64,000 bases of DNA, from NCBI RefSeq assembly GCF_905475395.1, contig NC_058339.1, positions 80,194,520 to 80,258,519 of the forward strand, written 5' to 3'. This document shows, piece after piece, positions 24,711 through 36,700 of this stretch. A program made the translations under genes and the position numbers. Source of the stretch: Chrysoperla carnea (lineage: Eukaryota; Arthropoda; Insecta; Neuroptera; Chrysopidae). The notes beneath the pieces were generated by a model. It saw only the letters and a program-made list of their open reading frames with translations. It made no database searches and was not told where the DNA came from. Position 1 is the first letter of the stretch; the number at the start of each line of letters is the position of its first letter.

Positions 24711-27700
24711 TTAAAAAATAGTTGAAGCGGCTTGGCGTACATCTCGATCTTTATCTGATTGTAGCCGTCGTAGCACCTTTAATAATGGTTCGTTGTGTAT
24801 ACAATTTGGATCTGCAAAATATTCTGCAAAATAAAGTATGTATTTTAAAAAAATATTTCTTTTTTACGTTAAATTCATATGTTGAAAAAAGAAAAATTGA
24901 GCAAGTTTTCCGAGGCAAGGAGGTTCTGCAATTCCTTAAGTAGATATAAGGAAAACGCAGCTATTAAACCGGTAATTTCAAAGTATTTACTAGCTGTTCT
25001 TGTGAGTTGACAATGCTTGTTTACACGGACGCTGGAAATGTCAGATAATAGCGCGTAACCGAGTAAAAGCACTAGCTTCGGCCGTGTGATATTTACACAT
25101 GGCACTATGAATGTCAACTCGCACTTTACAATGATATCTGTCATCTTTGTCATCTCTATTCGCATGAATATACTGCTTTTTTAACAAGTTAAAAGCCCTA
25201 AAAGCGCTCTAAGATTGTCGAGTTGGTATTGCTGTTCAAATGTTCACAAAAATAAATCACAGCTTTAAGTCTACCGCAATCAAAACCGGACAAGAGCGCG
25301 GGGATAGTTAATAAACTAATACATAGTAACAACTACAGCTGTTGAGCAATAATGAATGAGGTTCATTTTTTTAATTAGGTCAGCGTGAAAACGTTTATAG
25401 TTTGTAGTTATCGCAGCAAGTTGCTTTAATTCTTCGAAATTAAAAATTAAGTACCTGGATGGCCGAGCTTTGATCGTTATTATTTTTTTTAGATAAAGCG
25501 ACGTTTTCTAAAAATTAAACCTAGCTAGTACGATTTTTTGGCCCCGAAACCCCCTGCATACTAAATTTTATGAAAAACGTTCGAGCCGTTTCCGTGATAA
25601 AACGACGTTTTCTAAAAATGAAACCTAGCTCGATCGATTTTTCGACCCCGAAACACCATGCTTACTAAATTTAATGGAAATAGTTGCAGCTGTTTTCGAG
25701 ACAAAACGGCGTTTTTAAGAAATAAAACCTAGCTAGACCGATTTTCGGCCCCAAAAATCCCCTGCATACTAAATTTTATTAAAATCGTTGCAACCGTTTT
25801 CGAGATAAAACGACGTTTTTTTAAAAATAAAACCTAGCTAGATCGATTTTTTGCCCCAAAAACCCCCTGCATACTAAATGTCACGAAAATCGTTGAAGCC
25901 GAGATTCCAAATACATGCATACCAGAATTGCTCGTTTGAATACATAAGATTTATTAAGGACTTGGAAGAAGCTTAATCATCATTAAAAATTTGAACTTAC
26001 CATTTTTTAAAATGTTATTAGCTAATGTTTTAGCAACAGCTAATCGTACATTCGCTACTGGATCCCAACTAAGATCTAGAAAATGAGGCATTACATCTCT
26101 GGCAAAGGTTTCAGGCGGTAGAACATATTGTGTAACTAATTTTGCACATAATGTAGCAAACGTTTGTCGACGTACCCAACTTTTCGAATGTGCAAAATGT
26201 ACATTAAATATTTGTGCAACGTTTGGAAATGCTCGTTTATTTAACGATTCCGATTCCACGTGATGTATTAAATCAGAAACCTAGAAACAAATAAATTTAT
26301 TTTACACATTTTCTAATCAAACAATTAAATTAGTAAAACTTACCAATAAAACTGCAGCTGCTCGAACTGCAGCTACTTTATCTTGTAATAATTCTTTTGC
26401 TAATGGTAAAATATGTCGACCCACATCTCGACCCGTCCATAACGGTAATGAAAGTAATAATTGATTTGCTAATTCACAACGATATCGCCAATTTAATGCA
26501 GAATCGGTAACCAAAAATTCGGCTAAACGTGGTAAATATTGGTTACGTCTGTGAGGTGCAATAATCTGAAAAAAAGAAGTCAACATAAGTAACTGTTTTT
26601 ATTCGCAATTTTTTAATTTTAATGGCATCACAAATTCGAATTTTAAAAGGTTTATCTTGTTAATACACATTTTCCTGAAGTGTGTAGAAATTTCACGGTT
26701 TTTCTATTTAAATGTCAAAATTCAGACAAATTATTTACCTTCATAGATAAAAATTCAAAAAACAAGGTCCAGGGAAGACTATGGCGAAAATTCAAGGAAT
26801 TTCTATGGAGAGTTCCTGTGATGATGATGCTGAAAATTCAAGGAGTTCTTATGAATGAATAATGAACATTCAAGGAACTCAATGGATATGAAGAAGTTCG
26901 ACAATTTTAATAAGCCAAAAACATCTTCGTGATCAGGAAAAGTATAATTTTATGTTCGAACTCAGGGTAATACCGTGAAAGTTATATTAACTAACTAACC
27001 AGTGACCTTAAGAGTTAAAATCTTGATATGGGCCTCATTTTGACTCAATTTGTTATTAAATAAACAAGATTAAGCTTCGATAGGGCCAAAACAAATATGC
27101 ATGAACATAAAACTTTGTACTGGATCCAAAGTAAGGAGCGTAGGAAAGTCACTCATAACATGGAAACTTGTAGTGAAAAATAAAATAATTTCAGAAAACA
27201 TGGCATGAGCTTAATTAAAGTCTGCCTTTATTGCCTTTAATAAAAATAACTTCAAAGCATCCATATGGAAGTTTCACGTTAAAATAATATTTCGGATTGT
27301 TGAAGATCGTGTTTTTATTTTGTTCAAAAAATCTATTTATGGCTGATTTTGTGTTAATTCATCGAACTTTTATTCCATCTTCTTCCTCTAATAATTTTTA
27401 GATGCATTTTTATATCATGTATATATGAAATAAAAGTTTAGTCCCAAGTTTGTAACGCTTAAAAATATTGATGCTACGGAAAAAATTTTGTTATAGGTGT
27501 TCATAGAATCATCTAATTAGTCCATTTTTGGTTGTCCGCCCGCCCGTCTGTGAACACGATAACTCAAAAAAGGAAAAAGATATCAAGCTGAAATTTTTAC
27601 AGCATACTCAGGACAAAAAATGAGGTCGAGTTCGTAAATGAGGAACACAGGTCAATTGGGTCTTTGGTCCGTAGGACCCATCTTGTAAACCGTTAGAGAT

Positions 27701-30700
27701 AGAATAAAAGTTTATTTGTAAAAAATGTTCCTTATCTATTTAAAAATAAACAACTTTTATTTGAAACATTTTTTTGTAAACATCACTGCTTACTCACGAG
27801 GGCACACATTATAAAGGATGTGTAAAAAAGGAGTAAATGGATGTGTGTTACAATTCGCAAAATTTCATTACATGGCACTAGTTAGTGAATGAGATGAATT
27901 TCAACTCGCTGATTTTTCTGACATTTCAAGGATTTCCAGGACTGAAAATATTGTTTTTTAAGTACACTTTTTTAAATTAAAATAAAAACCTCACCACTTC
28001 GTCATAAAACTTAGACACGCGATCAAAGTGCAACCAGACACCAAACATGTATGATTGCAGAGTGCAAAGACTATTTACAGTTTATAATTTGCTGTAACAG
28101 AGATACATGACCGGATAAAGGAAATTTCTTTTCGATGCTTCAAAATGATATTAGATCGAGTGAAAAAAAGACGAAAATTCGACATACTCTTTTTTAAAAG
28201 ACATTTTCAGGTTTCCCAAAGGATAATAACCAAGGACATTTTCAGGGTTTCAAGCTTAAATAATGTTACCCTTCAGGAGTAGACTAGTTTTGACTAGTTT
28301 GAAACTAGTCAAAAGCAGCATTTTATGCAAAGAATAAAATATTATTATATATATAAAAAATAAAAATAATAAACTTACTTTAAAAAAGTACGCCATATGT
28401 TTCAAAGCACCAATTCGAACAACATCCACATCTTTAATTAAATCATCAAAAATTGGTGCTAAATGCTCAGTTGCTAATTTTTCGCCCAAGATAGTTGCAA
28501 CTTCATGTAACGAACCAGCAACAGCACGCCGTACTTTCCATTGTATATCAGCCGCTAATGTAATATACGTTTTATGTAATAGATCCCAATGATCTTTACC
28601 CAATGTTAATGCCACCGCTGGGAAACTAAATGCACAATGATAACTTAATTCAGCATCCGTTAACGATGCTAATACTGGATCAGTCATTGACGTGTAATGT
28701 TCGATTAATAATTGTGGTACAATATGCTGTTTTGGTGATTCTAAATGGCGTATGGTTGGTATACTTGTGTTATGTTTTAGTATTTCTGAGTACAGTTTCA
28801 CTGGAAAGAAAATTATTTTTATTAATTTTCTTTAGAAACTGTAAATTACAATAATTTTTTTTGGACTTAATCATAGTCTGCCTTATACAAAAATGTCTTC
28901 ACATTAAATTCGTATTGTATATGATATAATCATATGTATTTGAGTGTCCATTTACAAGCTAAAAAGAAGTAATGAATCTTTCAACAAGAGGTATTAATTT
29001 CCCACTTATATATCAGGTGTCAACATACAAACTTCATTCGATGCTGTTTGCCATAGAAAAACTATGAAATTTTCAAGTATGGATCGATACACTACGAAAA
29101 TGGTGAAAATATCGCTTCGAAGTTTTTTCTGTTATAGCGAAATTAATCGATTAATTCGAACGCCTTGGACAAGTTGGTGATGTAAAGACTTCAGCTCGAG
29201 CTGATTCAAATAGATCAACTAAAAATATCGCAGCTGTAGATGAGAGTGTGGCTGAAAACCCAGGTTTTTTTCATTTCAAGACGACCACAGAATTTGGGCC
29301 TATCCACGGCTACTTTGCATCGTATTTTGCATAAAAATATTTGCCTACTTGCTATAAGGTGCAAGATGCATGAACAAGATCATTAATTCTTAAAGAAAAT
29401 TATTCTGAGAGATGAGGCTCATTTTCATCTACCTGGGTAGAACGTGAATTATCAAAACTTTCGCATCTAGGGCTCCAAAAACCTACGATATATATTCTAA
29501 GAACAGAAGAATAAAAGAAGATTGGGCCACATTTTTTGAAATGATTCTGGTGCGACCGTTTCAGTAGAATGGATTAGGTTACCGAATGATGTTGATTGAC
29601 TTTTTTTGACCTAAAATTGATGCTATGGACGTTGAAGAGGTTTATTCTCAGTTGGACGGGGCCATTTTCCAATTCACAAAAATTTTGCGTTTTTAATTTT
29701 AAATGATACCTTCTTGTTGAAAGACTCTTTTTTTTATGACGAAATAGTTGAGTTTAAGAAAAATATGGATTAACACTTCTTTATGGATTAAGGACTTGAC
29801 GAAGTACTTAACAATCATTTCAAAAAGCTGGAAATTTGCTCGGTAAGCTTAAAACTGAAGGATTTTCACCAAGAATGGTATTCAAATTGTCAAATATAAA
29901 AATGCAAAAATCATCTTATTTGATATTTGTGCATTTAAAAGAATAGAGTATTATCGTTAGTCAAAAATAAATCATAAAATTTGAAAAAAGTTAAAATTTA
30001 TGTAAAAATATACTTAAATATTCTGATTTCGAGTCATAAAAGCACATTTTTCTTGTAAAATATTAAAATTAAAAATAGTAATTTTTAAACTGTATATCAT
30101 GTGACCTAAAATGCGGGTAAGCCCTGCTGTGATGTCATAGCGGCATGAGTCATAGACCATCAATTAGTTCACTGTAGACAGCTGGGTATTATGTAAACAT
30201 AGATAATAAGTATTTATATTTATTATAATCAGATGTCTATGAATATATCTGTTAAAGTTACTGTTATTTCATATAGTGATACCCATATTACGTCATCAAA
30301 TTGGATGCCCGCGTTTTTGACAGTTTAAAAAAGGTTTAAAATTTAATTAAGTTTTTGGCAAGAAAGCGTGTGTATTTTTCCGAAATAAATTTTTGTTGGA
30401 TTTTTTTTATTTTTTATCAACATTTTGAAGTACTTTTTCAAAAAAAGTGGAATACCCTATTCTTAGACTAAACTTTGACAAATGTTTCATTCGGAATTTA
30501 GTCATTCAGAGAGTTCAAATTAAGAGAGTTGGGATACAAATCCCCGAGTATTAAATAGTCAAATGAAGAAACTAGAGAGAAATCATAGACATTAATTTTT
30601 TTTAAAAGCTGTTAGAATAAACCTAGACAACTTTTCCATTCAGAACTCTGTCATTCAGAAAGTTTATATTAAGAAAGTTGGGATAAAAATCTCCCACGTA

Positions 30701-33700
30701 CTAAATAATCAAATGAAGGCACTAGAGAAAACCATTAACATAAATTTTATTAATAGGTGGCACTAAAGATTTCCTTTATTAAATTTTTTCAAAATTCCCC
30801 GTTAATTATATTCCTTGATAATTCTAAATTTTTGGCCACTGTATCTAATCAAAAGTTTGCCTAAAAACGGCAGAATTATACATAAAAAAATTCAACTAAC
30901 CTCCTCTATCAACACTTTCATTATCCGACGAAGTTGATGTTATTGTCATTGGTATTGTCGAATCTAGCATTATATTATGATCATCTAAAACATTCGTAGT
31001 TGTACACTCTTGCGTAAACGACGTCGAAGTTTTTCGTCCAGCCTCTACAATGTCCATATCTAATGGTAATTCAGGACTAATATACCAAAATTGGTGTGAA
31101 TTATATTTTTCTAGATCATCACTTGAATTATTACTAGACTCATCAATATTCTCAATTTTTACATTATCACTAAAATTATTTATTTTTTCAATATCATCAC
31201 TAGTCGGTTCTGGTTCACTAGGTGGTCTTGGAGGAGGCGGTGGTGATTCACTCTTATTATTATCATCTTGCTCATCTTGACTATTTATATTAGGTACTAT
31301 ATCTGTTGTATTTGTTGTCTCACTAAGATTTAACGTAGATAAATCATTCGTTAATGCGTTTACATCATTCGTTAACGCATTCTCGCTATCTAAATTTATT
31401 TGAACTAATTTTTTTTTAAGAATTAATTCTTTATGCGTTTTTTTATTACGTCGACGTTCCTTATTTTTATTACGCGGTTTTAACCATTCTTCTTTACTCT
31501 CTTCTTGATTTATAACTATAGATGGCACCGGAGGTTGAGGTGGTGACAATTCCTCGACTGTATTATTCGTTTGATCGTCAGCACCGTTGACTAAGATCAT
31601 TGTTGGACTTGGTGCTGTTGATTTTTCCGTATTTTCAATTATAACTATTTCGGACACCTCTTCATCAATTTCCATTGGAGATGATTTATCACCCCCACCG
31701 CTACTATGATTTGGTGATAGTTCCTCATTTTCCCTATTAATTAACGTAAAATTTTCTTTCAAGATATTTTTCATTAAATTATCAGACGAAGGATTGATTT
31801 CGGATGGGGATATAGTGGTTATGGTAGAAATAATTTTTTGGACATCTTCTTCAGAACTTCTTGTTGTGATTGTGTTAAGAAATTCACGAAGTATGGATAA
31901 AGAATCGGTTTTATCACATGGAGACGATGTCGATGGTGTAACATTCGAGGAAGGAATTGAGTTCGATATGATTATATCCGGTATATTTTGGACATCATCT
32001 CCATCGGATTTGTTTTTATCGATTGTGTTAAAGAATTCACGAAGTATTGATGGAGACGAGAATGAACTGGAATTGATAGAATTGTTTTCTTGTGCTGGTT
32101 TTTGTGTTATATTTTGGACATCATCTCCAGCGGATTTGTTTGTTTTATCAATTGTGTTAAAGAATTCCCGTAGTATTGATGGAGATGGGGAGGAAATGGA
32201 ATTAATAGGATTGTTTTCTTGAGCTTGTTTTTGGGTATCATCAGCAGCAGTTATATCAGTGTCTTGATTAAAAAATAATTTCAGATCATTATTTTCAGTG
32301 TTATTGTTTGTATCATCAAAATAACGTACATATTGATTATCTTCAAAATAATTATGATTATTTGAGTGTGATTGAGAAGAGGTTGAGGCTGAATTTGAGG
32401 ATGATTTTGGTGTATTATAATTGTAATTATTAAAATAATAATTTGTATATTTATTATTATCATCCAAAAATAAATCTGTAAATGCAGGTGAATTTAATCT
32501 ATAACAATAGAGAAAATAAACGATATTCTATTTAAATAGTTACAAATTGCTTATTAATTATTTTTTAAACATAACGAAATTTTCGGAATATTACTTGCCT
32601 GGGTCTAGTCCAGCTGTTTAACGGGGTCTTTCACAAGAGGTGTCATTTTAAATTAACTATCTTTCTTTTAGGTGTCAACATAATGACGTTGGAAAGAAAA
32701 ACTAGATTTTCGCGAAACTATAATGAAATGAATCGATAAATTCGAACGTCTCAGACAAGTTTATGATCTAAACAATTCAGCTCATTTTTGTTCGACTAGA
32801 TCAACTGAAAATATCGCTTCCGAAGCTGAGAGTGTGAGTGAGAGAAAACCCAGGAAGACCCAATTCTTTTTTCTTTGAGGCTAAGTTAAAAATAAAGTTT
32901 AAGCCCATGCTCCGCTAAATATTCAATCACGCAAAGATAATATTACAGCTGTTATTCGCAAGATACGGCGGCAATTACGCGGAAATATAATGAAAATTTT
33001 AATCAAAAGAATGACCATTTTTTAAGGAGAATCGCGGCGGATATTTACAAAATATTATGTTACATTACTAACTTCAGAGTTTGTATTTTGAATTAACATA
33101 AAATTATGAGCTTTTTTCACAAAAATATTGTGTTTTTTCTTTTTATTTTAGATGATACCTCTTGTTCAGAGACTCTGAATTTGACAGTTAAATTCAGAAT
33201 GAAAAGAAATTTGAAAAAGCTGCTGTTGTCAAAATCAACCGTAAAAATTTTTCTTCTGCGAAAATATTCATAATTGGAGATTGCTCTTTTAGAGCGGAAA
33301 GGATACGCGAGAGTTATAATTACTAATTTATACAGATATAGAATTAACATGAATAATAATACAAGGGATGACAACTTTACACCTCAGAAAAAAGCCTTCC
33401 CTATGGCATCTATTTCAAATTGAGATAAAATTTTGCACGAACAGAATGTGATAACTTAGATAATCCAAGTTATTAACTGATATGACGGGAAAAACTGAGA
33501 TTATTCGGACTCTATTCATAATTTCATAAGGTTTAATTAAAACTGGACCGATTATTCATATTTTCGAGTTATAAAAGTAAGTTGAAAAGTAAAAATAGCT
33601 TAACGATTGTCCACGCAAATATATTCCAGTTAGATGTGTTGGATTAATTGATCTAAAACTTTTCCAAACCAATTTGGGGGTGCTTCTACAAATAGAATTT

Positions 33701-36700
33701 AGAAACAGTGAAAACGGGTAATGTAATTTGTGGTAAAATAGGAAAAAGGAAATGCAATAATGTAGAAGCAATTTACGAGAGTTATTAGTGAAAAACAAAA
33801 TGTTTCTTTACCTAAATTCAGTTCCCTTAGGATTAATTATCACTAATTCACCAGTTTGACTGTACGCAAGACCAGTGATACGTGGATTAGCGAATGTTGA
33901 AATAAATGGTCCTAAATTTTGAAATGCAGAAATCCGCACCCAACGTGATGTATCATCTAATAATCGTTCAAATGCTGGTGCTAGTGCCGTTCGTCGCAAA
34001 TGAGGTGGACATGCACACGATACTGACATTATAACTTCGGCGCAATATTTTCGTACACCCCAAATATCATCATCACATAATCCAATAAATCGTGGTAGCT
34101 ATAAACAAAAGAAAAAGTATTTAGTTTTTAGGATTCTGAAAAGAAAATAACTTGGTTCATATTTTTTCATTTGAATTTGCACTATCCTTATTACAAAGAG
34201 ATCTTCTAGAGCCTTTTCCTGAAAACATTCCTATGTGCCTCTAGAAATAATGCCTTTTTAAAGCTATGCCTTAAAAAATTTTTAACACTGGAGTTTAACG
34301 AGAATTTACTACGGTCAGATATTGAGCTACTGAGCTACATTACGTCAGAAATTTTTTTTACTAAACAATTTTAATTTGTAATACTTACAAGAATTTTTTC
34401 ATATGCTTCGCTACCGACAACCGCACAAAATTCTCCAATACTGGCTGCACACATTTTTCGAACAGAGAAACGATCATACGAGCATAACTCCGAAAATCGA
34501 TTTAAAAATAAGCGTTCCGTTGCGTCTTTGCCTAATAATGGTGCCAATTTTGACATAAACTAAAAAAATAAACAAAAATTTAAATAAAAAATCGTTTTTT
34601 TTTTTTTTTTTGAAAAAAAATTAAATAATAAAATTTTTTTAAATTCGAACAGATGATTTGTGGATCTTTACGCTCATCAAAGCTGGCTGTGATATGATTG
34701 ATAAAAAAATAACATTTCACATCCAGTTGATGACCATAACTAACCAGGTTTTAAATTTTTCAAAAAATTTTCCTCGATGATTTCTTGGCTTGATGATTTT
34801 ACATGATTTATCGCTCATCAAAGCTGGCTGTGATATGAAGCTAAAAACATTTCACATCCAGTTGATGAGAGATATAAAATGCAATTTTTCTAAAGATGAT
34901 AATCCAATTCCGAGCTTCCCTTTACACATGCTTAACATGCACCACTGAACTCGTCAAAATGGCTGTGATATGAATTTGTAAACCAACATTTCACAACCAT
35001 TTTGTCGATTGAGTAATGCATAACGATGGAAAAAGCTGAAATGAAAAATGTTGCTGGAAAAACACGTCAAGCTCATCAAAGTGGCTGTGATATGAATATC
35101 AAAAACAAAACATTTCACAACCAAATTGATGAATTGAAATGATTCATATTTTTCGATTTTTTAAGAATATTTTGTATGTAGATTATTTTCATAATTGTGC
35201 TCATCAAAGCTGGCTGTGATAGATTTGTTAAAATATATCTACAACAACCAGGTTAGATGCCACAATCATGAAACACGCTAAAGTTGATTTTCACTTGAAC
35301 TAGCATGAGGCGATGTTTTAGCCCACCTATTTTAAACCCCCGAACCAAAAAGAAGGATGTTATAAGTTTGACCTATGTGTGTGTGTGTGTGTATCTGCCT
35401 GCCTCTGGCATCGTAGCTTCCTAAACAGATGAACTGATTTTGGTTTTTTATTTTTGGAAGGTTATTTAATGGAGAGTGTTCTTAGTTTAACAAAGAAAGG
35501 AAATGAACAATAGCACTATTTATAGGAGTAAAAACGTTTGAAAAAGTAGGTTCATAACCCCAAGAAACATAATTACTTAACTATTTTTTTGGAATTTACA
35601 GGCAAAATTTTGAATGCATTTACTATCTTGCTTCCGATCCAAAACTGATATACCAGTCAGAAACTGGCTAAGGTGTTGACTTATGTCCAGGAATCTGAGC
35701 CGAATTCTCGATTGCTTCTTGCCAAAATTATTGGAAGAAGATTATGCGAAAATTTTTGAGAATTTCTTAAATGTTTTAGATACGTTTACATGAGGGATAG
35801 CTCTGTCTCTATGAGACAGGTGGGGGCGTAAGGGTTTAAAAGACTAGTGAATAAGTGTTGGAAACCTTAAGGAAGACTTCTCACACTATCGCCTGATTAA
35901 TATGTAAAGTTATTATCAACAGATTTGTCTCTATATTCAGCCAAAGGTTTTCATTTAAACTCTTGGCTGGGTAATACGACAGAAAAAATGTTTAAAATTT
36001 CAATAGAGAATTTTTATTTTTCAACAATTTCACTGTAAAAAAATTAAGTAAATTAAAATGAAGATGGCTGTGGTTTCGTCTAAATTGCTCCATGAAAGAC
36101 AAGGTAGTGAGACGGAATCATAAAAATGGAACATCTCACTACCCATGTCTTTCATAAAGAAAATAGATTTTCCCAAAGTAAAAAAAAACTACAAATTATG
36201 AAAAAATTGGAAGAAATTTTTTATTTATACTACTTACATTTATAGCACCAGCAACATAATCCTCAGCATTCGTTAATTCTTCCGATGAATTGACATAATC
36301 TCGGGATATTTCCAAAACAGTAGGACACACTTTTAATTCCACCGTATGTTTCGATACGAGATTATGTTCCATTAATACTAATAGTGTGGCTTGTGATGTT
36401 TTTCGAACCTATAAAATGAATCCAGAAAAAAAAATAATTAAAAAAAAATTGGTAATAAAAATTTCAAATTGAGGATTTTTTCGGGCGTAATCATAGTCTG
36501 CCTTATACAAAAGTGTCTTCATATTGAATTCGTTTTGTATATGATATAATCATATTTGTTTTTTTTAACGTCGTACCTATTTATAAGCTAATAGCAATAT
36601 TTTAAAAATTATTCACACGTTAAAATGATTGTATTATTTTAACAAAATGTTTTCAAAATTTTCATAGATCCTCTTTTTGGACTCGCTCAATTTCAAAATC

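Noticed and set aside
31794-32222. 142-codon plus-strand open frame with repeats
   Set aside because: It is antisense to the tandem part of the PPP4R1 linker exon; the repeats are those of the real frame.
34668-35269. Regular repeat spacing considered as a CRISPR-like or satellite array
   Set aside because: Each repeat is a hairpin whose arms are known microRNA sequences, and the organism is an animal.
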